Of a stretch of 64,000 nucleotides of DNA, positions 19,743 through 28,510 are shown one piece after another. The notes below the pieces were generated by a model. The model was not told the origin of the DNA, did no database searches, and saw only the letters and a program-made list of their open reading frames with translations. The position numbers and the translations under genes were made by a program. Each line of letters begins with the position of its first letter. The stretch's first letter is position 1. Origin of the DNA: Gemmatimonadota bacterium (GTDB lineage Bacteria; Gemmatimonadota; Gemmatimonadetes; Longimicrobiales; Longimicrobiaceae); contig JAQBQD010000083.1 of assembly GCA_028287185.1 (NCBI GenBank), positions 1 through 64,000 of the forward strand, read 5' to 3'.

Positions 19743-21311
19743 ATGCAGACCATTATCCCGAAGCCCGCGGTGCTGATCGAAGCGGCCGACGTCACGTTCC
19801 CGGAGCGCGCGCGGGCGGCGGCGGCGCTGCTGGAGCAGATCGTGGACGACCGCGCGCTGCTGGCGGGGCTCACGAAGGACGAGCGCAGGCGGCTGATGAC
19901 GGCGGCGGGCCGCGTCTCGCGCCCGGATGCGGACGACCGGCGCAAGCTGCTGAAGGCGTCGAAGCGCGGGCGGAAGGAGGCGCGGGTGCAGCGCGCGGAA
20001 AGCGTGCTGGACGAGGTGGGCATCCGCAGGCTGCGCCGCGAGCCGGTGTTCGCCACGCCCACGCTCTTTCCCCCGACCGGCTTCGACGCGGCGGGGGAGC
20101 CGCGGGGGAGCGAGTCGCTGGAGACGCAGAACTGCTACGTCTGCAAGCGCGACTTCCGCACGCTGCACCACTTCTACGACCAGCTCTGCCCGGCGTGCGC
20201 CGAGGAGAACTTCCGCAAGCGCGGCGAGCTGGCCGATCTGCGCGGGCGCGTGGCCCTGCTCACGGGCGGCCGGGTGAAGATCGGCTACCAGGCGGGCATC
20301 AAGCTGCTGCGCGCGGGCGCGCACCTGATCGTCACCACCCGCTTTCCGCGCGACTCGGCGGTGCGCTACGCGGCGGAGCCCGACTTCGCGGAGTGGGGGC
20401 ACCGGCTGGAGATCTTTGGGCTGGACCTGCGCCACACGCCCAGCGTGGAGGCGTTCTGCAGCGAGCTTCTGCGCACGCGCGAGCGGCTGGACTTCATCGT
20501 CAACAACGCCTGCCAGACGGTGCGCCGCCCGCCCGCCTTCTACGAGCACATGATGGAGGGCGAGTCGGCGCCGATGGATCGCCTGCCGCAGCACGTGCGC
20601 GGGCTGTTGGGCAGCTACGAGGGCCTGCGCGGCTACCACATGCTGCCCGAGGGCGGCGCGCTGCCCGCCTCCGCGGAATCGACCGTGATGCCGGCGGTCG
20701 CGGGGCTGACCCACGCGGCGCAGCTCTCGCAGGTGGCGCTGCTGCCGGACGAGGCGGCGGCGCAGCACCACCTGTTCCCGGTCGGCAGCCTGGACGCGGA
20801 CATGCAGCAGGTGGACCTTCGCGGGCGCAACTCGTGGAGGCTGATGATGGACGAGGTGGCGTCCGTGGAGCTTCTGGAGGTGCAGCTGGTGAACGCCGTG
20901 GCGCCCTTCATCCTGAATGCCCGCCTCAAGCCGCTGATGCTGCGCACGCCCGAGCGCGACAAGCACATCGTCAACGTGTCCGCGGTGGAGGGGCAGTTCT
21001 ACCGGCGCTTCAAGACGGCGCGGCACCCGCACACCAACATGGCGAAGGCGGCGCTCAACATGATGACGCGCACCGCGGCGTCGGACTATCACGCGGACGG
21101 CATCCACATGAACAGCGTGGACACGGGCTGGGTGACGGACGAAGACCCGGCCGAGATCGCCGCGCGGAAGCAGGCCGAGCACCGCTTCCACCCGCCGCTG
21201 GACATCGTGGACGGCGCGGCGCGAATCGTGGACCCCATCATCCACGGGTTCAACACCGGGCAGCACGTGTGGGGATGCTTCCTGAAGGACTACAAGCCCG
21301 CGCACTGGTGA
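19743..21311 (+). CDS. SDR-family protein with zinc ribbon and altered active site
   Basis: 522 residues from ATG 19743. Residues 1-125 are helical and charged. Residues about 132-155 hold CYVC ... CPAC, a probable zinc ribbon. The C-terminal 350 residues are a Rossmann-fold short-chain dehydrogenase: the nucleotide loop is LLTGGRVKIGYQ, then FIVNNACQTVRRPP, then HIVNVSAVEGQF, then PHTNMAKAALNMMTRTAA. The catalytic YxxxK is replaced by TNMAK, so the general-acid Tyr appears to be missing. The dinucleotide loop is also non-standard. It may not be a normal oxidoreductase. The substrate is unknown. Confidence 0.8.
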   Translation: MQTIIPKPAVLIEAADVTFPERARAAAALLEQIVDDRALLAGLTKDERRRLMTAAGRVSRPDADDRRKLLKASKRGRKEARVQRAESVLDEVGIRRLRREPVFATPTLFPPTGFDAAGEPRGSESLETQNCYVCKRDFRTLHHFYDQLCPACAEENFRKRGELADLRGRVALLTGGRVKIGYQAGIKLLRAGAHLIVTTRFPRDSAVRYAAEPDFAEWGHRLEIFGLDLRHTPSVEAFCSELLRTRERLDFIVNNACQTVRRPPAFYEHMMEGESAPMDRLPQHVRGLLGSYEGLRGYHMLPEGGALPASAESTVMPAVAGLTHAAQLSQVALLPDEAAAQHHLFPVGSLDADMQQVDLRGRNSWRLMMDEVASVELLEVQLVNAVAPFILNARLKPLMLRTPERDKHIVNVSAVEGQFYRRFKTARHPHTNMAKAALNMMTRTAASDYHADGIHMNSVDTGWVTDEDPAEIAARKQAEHRFHPPLDIVDGAARIVDPIIHGFNTGQHVWGCFLKDYKPAHW

Positions 21312-21413
21312 GGCCGACGGCGTCCACGTCGCCCGCGGGCCGGCGGACGGATGGACGGGAGCGGTCTCCGGCGATGGTGCCGGGGACCGCCGCGTCGTTT
21401 CCGGTCGATGGCG

Positions 21414-23228
21414 TCAGGAGGAGAGGCGGGCGAGCTCGTCGGGGGGGATGGCGGGGAGCGAGAGGGTGAAGCGGCTTCCTCCGCCGGGGCGGGGCTCGTA
21501 GCGCACCTCGCCGTCCTGCGCTTCGGCCAGGCGGCGGGCGAGGGCCAGGCCGATGCCGCTGCCGGGGCCCTGCTGGCCGTCGCCGCGGTGGAAGGGGCGG
21601 AACACGTGCTCGCGCTCGTGCGGCGCCAGGCCAGGGCCGCGGTCGGCGACGGTGAAGACGATGCGGCCGGCCTCGGAGTGGACGGCCACCTCCACCGAGG
21701 TGTCGTCGGGGGAGTACTTGACGGCGTTCTCGATGAGGTTGGTGATCACGTGCAGCGTGTGCACGAAGTCGAAGCGCCCCACCAGCAGCTCGCCCGGCTG
21801 CACGCTCGCGTCCACCGTGCGCGCGGGCCACACGGCGGCGGCCTGCTGCAGCGCGGCGCCCAGCACGTCCTCGGCGGCGGCGGGCTCGGGGCGGATGGGG
21901 AGGGCGCCGGCGTTCAGGCGGGCCAGGTCCAGCAGGTCGGCGACGAAGCGGTTCAGCCGGTCGGCCTCGGCCTCCACCACGTGCGCGCGCTCGTCCCCGC
22001 CGGCGGCCAGCTCGTGGGCCAGCGCCTTGATGGTGGTGAGCGGCGTGCGCAGGTCGTGCGACACGGAAGCCAGCAGCGCGTCCTTCAGCCGGTCGGCCTC
22101 GCGCAGGGCCTCGGCGTGGCCGGCGGCCTCCGTCAGCCGCACGCGCTCCAGCCCCAGCGCCGCGTAGTAGGCCAGCGCCTCGGCGAAGCGCCGCTGCCGC
22201 GCATCCAGCATCAGCCCCCCCGCCGTCTCCAGCCGCAGCACGCCCACCGGCTCGTCCTTCACCCGCAGCGCCATCAGCCAGCTCCGCGAGTCGGTGCCGC
22301 GCAGGAACTCCGCCGACGACAGCGCCGTCTCCGGGATCGACACGTCGTCCGCAGAGAACCCATCCACCGAAATCGCGGTTTGACGGTTATCGGCCGTATC
22401 CACCGTCTCAACGGCGCTGTGATCGATCAACGGAGCCGACACGCCATCGACCATCTCCGCGGAAATCTCACCGATCCGCGCCTCATCCCATGCTGCGGTC
22501 GCTCGGCGCGAAGCTCCGTCCGCCGAGCCCGTTGATCGAACACCCGCGACAGCGTCGGTCCTCGGATTCCACCGACGGCCTCGCGCTCGCCAATCGCGAC
22601 GGAGACCATCGACCGATCCGATGGCCGACGATCCATCCCCCGCGCCGGCCGTGTCCGTCGATGTGCCCGAACGATCGTCGACTGCTCCATCGGCGGACGT
22701 GCTGCGGGCCATGAGGCGCAGGCGGGCGGTGGCGTCGTCGCGCAGATAGATGTCGCAGCGGTCCACGGCCAGGGCGGTGCGGATCACGCCGGCGATGGTG
22801 ACCACGGCGTCCTCGGCGCGGGCGGCCTTGAGCGCTTCGGCGCCCAGGGTGGCGAGCTGGTCGATCTCGTCGGCGCGGCGGCGGGCGTGGGCGGCCTCGC
22901 GCTGGGCGCGGTGCAGGAGCTGGGCGGCGACGGCCCCAGCCGCCAGGAACGCCAGCAGCACCAGCCAGTCCAGCGGGTTGCGCACCTCCAGCGTGTAGTA
23001 GGGGCGCAGGAAGAGGTAGTTGAAGGCGAGGAAGGCCAGCACGGCCAGCCCCATTCCCACCCGCCGCCCGCCCCGCGCGCTGGCGCCCAGCACCACCAGC
23101 AGGTACCCGAGCGCCACGTGCGCTTCGCCGATGCGGTCGCGCACGTGGAGCATGGCGGCCGTGAGCAGCGCGGCGGCCAGGGTCCAGAGCAGGGCTTCGC
23201 GCGCCGCGCCGCGCGGGGAGGCGGGCAC
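21414..23228 (-). CDS. KdpD-like sensor histidine kinase lacking the N-terminal KdpD domains
   Basis: 604 residues from a GTG 2 nt past the response-regulator stop. Residues about 10-105 are four membrane helices of the DUF4118 type seen in KdpD (LGYLLVVLGASARGGRRVGM). A GAF-like domain (about 125-340) is split by a Ser/Asp/Thr-rich insert. The kinase core has the H-box ASVSHDLRTPLTTIKAL, N-box NLIENAVKYSP, G1 DRGPGL and G2 GSGIGLALARRL. The cytoplasmic KdpD sensor and USP domains are absent and no kdpFABC lies nearby, so a potassium signal should not be assumed. Operon with the regulator. Confidence 0.88.
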   Translation of the reverse strand: MPASPRGAAREALLWTLAAALLTAAMLHVRDRIGEAHVALGYLLVVLGASARGGRRVGMGLAVLAFLAFNYLFLRPYYTLEVRNPLDWLVLLAFLAAGAVAAQLLHRAQREAAHARRRADEIDQLATLGAEALKAARAEDAVVTIAGVIRTALAVDRCDIYLRDDATARLRLMARSTSADGAVDDRSGTSTDTAGAGDGSSAIGSVDGLRRDWRARGRRWNPRTDAVAGVRSTGSADGASRRATAAWDEARIGEISAEMVDGVSAPLIDHSAVETVDTADNRQTAISVDGFSADDVSIPETALSSAEFLRGTDSRSWLMALRVKDEPVGVLRLETAGGLMLDARQRRFAEALAYYAALGLERVRLTEAAGHAEALREADRLKDALLASVSHDLRTPLTTIKALAHELAAGGDERAHVVEAEADRLNRFVADLLDLARLNAGALPIRPEPAAAEDVLGAALQQAAAVWPARTVDASVQPGELLVGRFDFVHTLHVITNLIENAVKYSPDDTSVEVAVHSEAGRIVFTVADRGPGLAPHEREHVFRPFHRGDGQQGPGSGIGLALARRLAEAQDGEVRYEPRPGGGSRFTLSLPAIPPDELARLSS

Positions 23229-23230
23229 GC

Positions 23231-23926
23231 TCAGGCGCCTCCACCCTCGAAGCGGTAGCCCACGCCCGGCTCGGTGACGATCAGCGCGGGGCGCAGCGAG
23301 TCCATCTCGATCTTGCGGCGCAGGTTGGCCACGTGCACGCGAAGGTACTGCTGCGGGTCGCCGTCCGATCGGTTCCATACGGCGCGGAAGAGCTGCCCGT
23401 GCGTGAGGGTGCGCCCCCGGTGCCGCACGAAGGCGCGCAGCAGGTCCCACTCGGTGGGCGTCAGGTGGATGGCCTGCCCGCCGCGCTCCACGCGCCGCCG
23501 CGCGACGTCCACCGCCAGCCCGCCGAACGCCAGCGCCTGCGCGCCGTCCGGCGCCTGCGCGCGCGCCCGGCGGAGCTGCGCACGCACGCGCGCCCGGAGC
23601 TCGGCGGGGCTGAACGGCTTGGTCACGTAGTCGTCCGCGCCCGCGTCCAGCAGCTGCACCTTCTCGTGGTCGGCATGGCGGGCGGAGAGCACGACGATGG
23701 GCGCCGAGCACCACTTGCGGAGCTCGGCGCAGACCTGGATGCCGGACAGGTCGGGGAGCCCCAGGTCCAGCACCACCAGCGCGGGCCGCTCGGCCGCCGC
23801 GGCGTCGATGCCCGCCTCGCCCGTCGCCGCCTCCACCACGCGCACGCCGTCCCCCGCCAGCGCGTTCCGCACCGCCCGCCGCACCTGCGGCTCGTCGTCG
23901 ATCACCAGGATCAGGTCGGGCTCCAT
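23231..23926 (-). CDS. KdpE-like OmpR-family response regulator
   Basis: 231 residues from ATG 23926 (MEPDLILVIDDEPQVRRAVR). The receiver domain has the acidic pair DDE near 10, phospho-acceptor Asp in LVVLDLGLPDLSG (about 53) and the conserved Lys in DDYVTKPFSP. The winged-helix output domain (about 135-228) has LTPTEWDLLRAFVRHRGRTL and VTEPGVGYRFE. First gene of the two-gene unit; the kinase GTG follows directly. In-frame sequence upstream of 23926 looks non-coding. Confidence 0.92.
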   Translation of the reverse strand: MEPDLILVIDDEPQVRRAVRNALAGDGVRVVEAATGEAGIDAAAAERPALVVLDLGLPDLSGIQVCAELRKWCSAPIVVLSARHADHEKVQLLDAGADDYVTKPFSPAELRARVRAQLRRARAQAPDGAQALAFGGLAVDVARRRVERGGQAIHLTPTEWDLLRAFVRHRGRTLTHGQLFRAVWNRSDGDPQQYLRVHVANLRRKIEMDSLRPALIVTEPGVGYRFEGGGA

Positions 23927-24534
23927 CGGCGGGTCGGTGCGGGGATCGCGGCTGTCGGAAACGCGCCGGCGGCACGAGGTCCGGCCGGCCGATTGAACAT
24001 CATCCCCCACCGCATGATCGGCAATGCCGCGGCCCTGCCGACCCACTGATCCCTCCGCAGCCGAAGCCCGCTCCGCACCTTCGCATCAAGGCGTATCTAC
24101 GGCACGGGGGCCACTCGGCACGTACCCTGATCAGGATTGCGACATCCGCCGCCGCGCCCGCTGCCATTCTCAAAAAGCATCTTCAACCGCAGCCCTGTAC
24201 ACAAGCCACAGAGCCTCGGTGCCGGCCGCACGAGAGAAAGCTGAGAGAGCACAGCCTCACTCGTACAGACGCTCAAACGTAGAAGGAACTGACACGCAAC
24301 TGGTTGATGTGTTTCGACTTGCCATGGGACGGTCGCGATCTCATGGGATTACAGGCAGCTCATGTTTCTACTGCACTTCCCGTTTTTGCGCCAGCACGGT
24401 TGTCATTGGCAGTAGCGGGCGTTAGAGTCTACGTGGCGGCGTTTTCCGAGCGTGTATGCGCCGCCGCCGCCGCTCCCGCCGCGCTGCCGCGAAGGGGACG
24501 GCCGCCTGCCAAAACTTCAACGGCGAGGTGCGAG
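23927..24534. other. 600-bp spacer, AT-richer, upstream of the RiPP precursor
   Basis: Divergent region between the response regulator and the RiPP precursor. From about 24100 to 24450 the GC content drops noticeably. A good promoter (24400-24428) points at the precursor. No other gene seen. Confidence 0.4.
24400..24428 (+). promoter_or_regulatory. Promoter of the first RiPP precursor
   Basis: TTGTCA (24400-24405), 17-bp spacer, TAGAGT (24423-24428). The start codon lies about 107 bp downstream, leaving a longish leader. Confidence 0.45.
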
Positions 24535-24720
24535 ATGGACAGGAAGCTGAAACTGGACGTGGAGACGCTGGAGGTGTCGACGTTCGATGCGGGCGACGCG
24601 AGCGGCGTGCAGGGAACCGTGCACGCCAACGGCGCCGACGCGATCCCCGTGACGCGCACCAACTGTCTCACCACGCCGTGCTGCCCCTACACGGTGACGT
24701 GCCCGACCGCCGCAGCCTGA
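24535..24720 (+). CDS. Lanthipeptide-like (pinensin-type) RiPP precursor
   Basis: 61 residues from ATG 24535, with GAGGTG upstream. The N-terminal leader KLKLDVETLEVSTFDAG and the GxVQGTVHANG segment match the leader style of pinensin-type class I lanthipeptides known from Bacteroidota and relatives. The C-terminal core TNCLTTPCCPYTVTCPT is rich in Cys and Thr, the residues joined into lanthionine-type rings. A second precursor with the same leader lies at 52457-52747. No LanB/LanC, protease or transporter that obviously belongs to it is nearby; the ABC transporter at 24905-29386 is of another type. Modification is therefore inferred. Confidence 0.7.
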   Translation: MDRKLKLDVETLEVSTFDAGDASGVQGTVHANGADAIPVTRTNCLTTPCCPYTVTCPTAAA

Positions 24721-24904
24721 GCGCCGCTGTCCGCCGCAGACGCGGGTCGGCGGACCGGCGGGGAACCCACGGGCCCGTGGAAGCCGAAGCGCTTCCGCGG
24801 GCTCGTTCTCTTCCCGCGAACGACACGGACCGTCCCCTCGCCCCGCCACCTCCGAACCTCCACGTGCAGGTCCGACCGTAGTCCGACGGTGGTCCGGCCG
24901 CGGG

Positions 24905-27900
24905 CTACCGGCAGTCCTCCACCTTCCGCAGGTTGTCGGACGGGTCGCGGTCGACGCGGTGGACGTACGGGTCGACCGCGACGTACGCCGGCGCCTGCGC
25001 GACCGTGAACGACACCTGCGTGCGCGGCCCGCGGATCTGCTGCTTCGCGGAGTAGAGGATTCTGCCGGCCGACGCAAGTCCGCGCGGGTTGGCGGCGAAG
25101 GCAGCGACGTCCAGCGCCTCGTCGAACGGCAGCGGTACGTCCCGCCCGCCGCGGCGCATGGTCTTCCCGGCATCCACCGTCGCGGTGACGCGGAAGCCCC
25201 CGCCGGGAAGGCGGCGGCATGTCGCGGGGCCCGCGGCCAGGTCGTAGACCACGACCTCACGCAGCCACTGGTCGATGAGCGCACGCTGCTCCGGCGGTGC
25301 CTGGGCGTGCAGCAGAGCGATGAGATCCAGCGACGTGGGCGGATGGTCCGATCCCGCGTGCTCGCGGACGAGGCGGGCGAGCACGCGGTCCAGTGCCGGC
25401 TCGCCCAGCAGGTCGCGCAAGCCCGACATCACCACCGCGCCCTTGCCGTAGTAGAGGTACGCCTCGCCCGTCACGCGGTACAGCGGCGCCTCCACGGACT
25501 CCTCGCCCGCGCGGCCGCGGAGATAGCGGTCCAGGTCGAAGGCGAGCAGGGCGGGCAGCGCGCGCTCGCCGTGCGTCTCCTTCAGCACCATCTGCTCGCT
25601 GTACTTGGCGAGCGTCTCCACCAGCATGGAGGCGCCGGGCTGGTCGGTGGGATCGACCTGGTGGCCCCACCACTGGTGCCCCACCTCGTGCGCCACGCGC
25701 CGGGTGACGAGGTCCAGGTCGGCGCTGTCGCGGGCGTCGGTCAGAAATCCGCGGTCCTCCACGAAGTACACCGTGCCCGGCAGCGCCAGCGCCCCGAATC
25801 CCCAGTACGACGGCACCTCCACGATGCGCAGCTCGCGGTGCGGATAGGGTCCGAAGCGCGCGCCGAACAGGTCCAGCGAGCGCGTGGCGGCCGCCAGCAT
25901 GCGGTTCACGTTGTAGGCGTGCGTGGGATGGTAGTACACCTGCACCAGCACGCCCCGATGGCGCACCTGCTTCACCGCGTAGCGCGCGGAGACGTAGGCG
26001 AACTGGCCCGTCATCGGCCGGTCCATCACGTAGCGGAAGTAGCGCCGCCGGCCCCGCCGCCACTCGCCCGCGAGCGCGCCCGGCGCCACCGCCACCTGGT
26101 CCGCCGAGGTGGAGACCGTAGTTTCGAAGCTCGTCCACGCGGCGCTGGGATCGGCACCGCCCGCAGGCTCCGTCGCGGCCAGCGCCGTCTCCGTGGACGG
26201 GCCGGCGAGCCCGCGCTTCCGCCGCTGGGCCGGGTCGTCCAGCTCGTAGCTGCTGCGGTACCCCAGGGCGGGGAAGGACGAGCGGCTGGCGAGGAACGAG
26301 CCGTTCTCCACCACCGACAGGTCGAAATCGCCGGTGCGCACGCCGCGCTGCGCCACGTCCGTCCGGAACCGCAGCTCCGCCGTCCCTCCGGGCGCCATCG
26401 GCCGCGAAAGCCGGAAGCGGTAGACGCCGAAGCGCGCGTCGTGCTCCGCCGGCGGGCCGCCCGCCATCTCGATCCGCGCGTCCTGGATGTCTCGCGGCAG
26501 GGAGCCCCATACGTCCCGCACCTCGCGCCCGGTCCGGTTCTCCAGGCGGTACGTGCCGTCGATGCGGTAGCGCCGCTCGGCGGGATACAGGTCCACGTTG
26601 GCGCGAATGCCCACGATGCTCGGCTGGGGCTCCGCTGCGAACGGCCGGTACGCCTTCTCGTACGCCGCCTTCCAGTCCATCCGCGCGGCGTCCGTCTCGT
26701 AGCGGTTGACGACGTTGGTGCCGTGGAAGACGAAGGCGCCGGTGGCCAGGAAGAGCGCCACGCAGGCCGCGGCGCCCAGGGCTCCACGCCGCCCGAGCGT
26801 CCGCGGAACGGCGGAGATGCGCGCGATGAGCGGCGCCGCGCGGCCCCGGCGCCAGAGCGCGAAGGTCAGGAAGCCGAGGAGGACTGCGAACGACGTCCAG
26901 TACGCCATGAACCACGCGAACGACTCGCCGCCCTGGCCCCATCCGCCCATGTCGGTGCGCGGAAGCGCGGGGGCGCCGGCGTAGCGGACAAGCGCGTGGT
27001 TCAGCCCGAACGCCTCGCCGCGGCGCACGACGACGGCGGCGGCCAGGGAGAAGACGATGCCGGCGTAGCGGTTGGGGCTGAGCGTCTGCACCAGCAGGGC
27101 GGCCGCCGCGAACAGCGCCAGCGGCAGGCACTCGACGTAGAGTAGCGTGAGGTACGGGCCCATCTCGATGCCCTCGTACCCGCGCGAAAGCTGGTACGCG
27201 GCGCCCACGCACGCGCCGGTGAGGGCGAGGGCGACGGGGATCGCGCAGAGTGCGGTGAGCTTCGACAGGTGGAAGACGGCGCTGGACGCCGGCGTGGCGT
27301 CGATCACGTCGTCGAACCGCGCCGCGCGCTCGCGCCACGCCAGCTCCGCCGCGTAGTACGCCAGCGCGACGATGCCGATCATCCCCAGCGGCCCGCCGAT
27401 CGCCGCCGCCATCAGCCCCGTCGTGGGGTAGACGCGCGTGCCGTACTCCAGCGTGTTGACGCCGGTCACAACCTCCATGCCCACGAAGAAGATCCAGAGC
27501 GCCATCAGCCCCGCGAACGACCAGCTCCGCAGCACGTAGCGCAGCTCCAGCCGTGTGGCCGAGAGCAGCGCGTGCCACGGGACCGGCGAACTGCGGAAAG
27601 GGACGGCGACGGTCTGGTAGCCGCCCACGTGCTTCGACGGCGCCGCCGTGTCCGCCCGTCCGCTCCGGCTTCGCGCCGCGATGCGGAAGGCGAAGAGGTG
27701 GTGGACGAGGGCGAGCACGGCGAGCGAGACCCCCGTCCAGAGCATCCGGTTGAGAAGGAAGTGCCCGGACAGCGAAGGGAGGCGCACGTTGCGCTCGGCC
27801 GGCGTCCAGTAGCGCGTCTGCTCGAAGAAGGCGGACGGGCCGAAGGGGTCGAGCACCGCCGCGCGCGCCAGTGAGCCCGGCGACGGCGGCGCGGACCCCG

Positions 27901-28507
27901 CCATGAGCGGAGAGTCGATGAGCGTGGCGGCGACCAGGTACAGCGCGTAGACGAAGACGCCGGCCACGTAGCTGGCCCGCGCGCTCCGCGTGAGCGCGGA
28001 CACGCCGAAAACCAGCGATCCGGCGAACAGCAGGTTAGGGAGTACGACGACGGCAAGGCCCCACAGGTAGTACGCGGGATGGACGGCGCCCAGTCGCTCC
28101 GGCGAAACCCGGACGAGCATGGGAGCCACCATCAGCGCGATCGCGGCGGCGGCGAGCACCGCGAGCGCGGCCAGCAGCGCCCCGGCGAAGCGGCCGAACA
28201 GGTACTGCGCGCGGCTCACGGAGGTTGCGTAGACGATCTCCGTCATCCCGCTCTCCGCGTCGCGCAGGGCGGAGGCGGCGCAGAAGACGGTGAGCACGAA
28301 GACGGCGGGAAGGGAGAGCAGGCCCATCGCCTGTGCCACGACGTACGGCGAGTTGACGTTGACGCCGTCCGGCCCGTAGCCGGTGGCGACGAGCAGCACC
28401 GCCATCCCGACGAACCCGGCGGCCGCGGCGTAGAACGCCAGGTGGCGCGCGTGGCAGCGCCACTCGAAGGCGACGATGCCGCGCAGCACGGAGGTTCTCG
28501 CGCGCAT
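24905..28507 (-). CDS. ABC-2 permease fused to an M1-family aminopeptidase
   Basis: 1200 residues. The N-terminal half (1-580) is two sets of about six membrane helices of the ABC-2 permease type. After a last helix (ACVALFLATGAFVFHG, about 600), the C-terminal 580 residues are extracytoplasmic and form an M1 gluzincin. The zinc site is VAHEVGHQWWGHQV near 937, with the third ligand in MLVETLAKYSE. The substrate-side motif GAMEN is replaced by WGFGALALPG. The ATP-binding partner is encoded 3 bp upstream. Such fusions are common in Bacteroidota and Gemmatimonadota; the transported or cleaved substrate is unknown. Confidence 0.88.
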   Translation of the reverse strand: MRARTSVLRGIVAFEWRCHARHLAFYAAAAGFVGMAVLLVATGYGPDGVNVNSPYVVAQAMGLLSLPAVFVLTVFCAASALRDAESGMTEIVYATSVSRAQYLFGRFAGALLAALAVLAAAAIALMVAPMLVRVSPERLGAVHPAYYLWGLAVVVLPNLLFAGSLVFGVSALTRSARASYVAGVFVYALYLVAATLIDSPLMAGSAPPSPGSLARAAVLDPFGPSAFFEQTRYWTPAERNVRLPSLSGHFLLNRMLWTGVSLAVLALVHHLFAFRIAARSRSGRADTAAPSKHVGGYQTVAVPFRSSPVPWHALLSATRLELRYVLRSWSFAGLMALWIFFVGMEVVTGVNTLEYGTRVYPTTGLMAAAIGGPLGMIGIVALAYYAAELAWRERAARFDDVIDATPASSAVFHLSKLTALCAIPVALALTGACVGAAYQLSRGYEGIEMGPYLTLLYVECLPLALFAAAALLVQTLSPNRYAGIVFSLAAAVVVRRGEAFGLNHALVRYAGAPALPRTDMGGWGQGGESFAWFMAYWTSFAVLLGFLTFALWRRGRAAPLIARISAVPRTLGRRGALGAAACVALFLATGAFVFHGTNVVNRYETDAARMDWKAAYEKAYRPFAAEPQPSIVGIRANVDLYPAERRYRIDGTYRLENRTGREVRDVWGSLPRDIQDARIEMAGGPPAEHDARFGVYRFRLSRPMAPGGTAELRFRTDVAQRGVRTGDFDLSVVENGSFLASRSSFPALGYRSSYELDDPAQRRKRGLAGPSTETALAATEPAGGADPSAAWTSFETTVSTSADQVAVAPGALAGEWRRGRRRYFRYVMDRPMTGQFAYVSARYAVKQVRHRGVLVQVYYHPTHAYNVNRMLAAATRSLDLFGARFGPYPHRELRIVEVPSYWGFGALALPGTVYFVEDRGFLTDARDSADLDLVTRRVAHEVGHQWWGHQVDPTDQPGASMLVETLAKYSEQMVLKETHGERALPALLAFDLDRYLRGRAGEESVEAPLYRVTGEAYLYYGKGAVVMSGLRDLLGEPALDRVLARLVREHAGSDHPPTSLDLIALLHAQAPPEQRALIDQWLREVVVYDLAAGPATCRRLPGGGFRVTATVDAGKTMRRGGRDVPLPFDEALDVAAFAANPRGLASAGRILYSAKQQIRGPRTQVSFTVAQAPAYVAVDPYVHRVDRDPSDNLRKVEDCR

Positions 28508-28510
28508 CGG

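Noticed and set aside
21414-23926. A Kdp potassium-uptake locus
   Set aside because: The sensor lacks the KdpD N-terminal domains and no kdpF, A, B or C gene is nearby.
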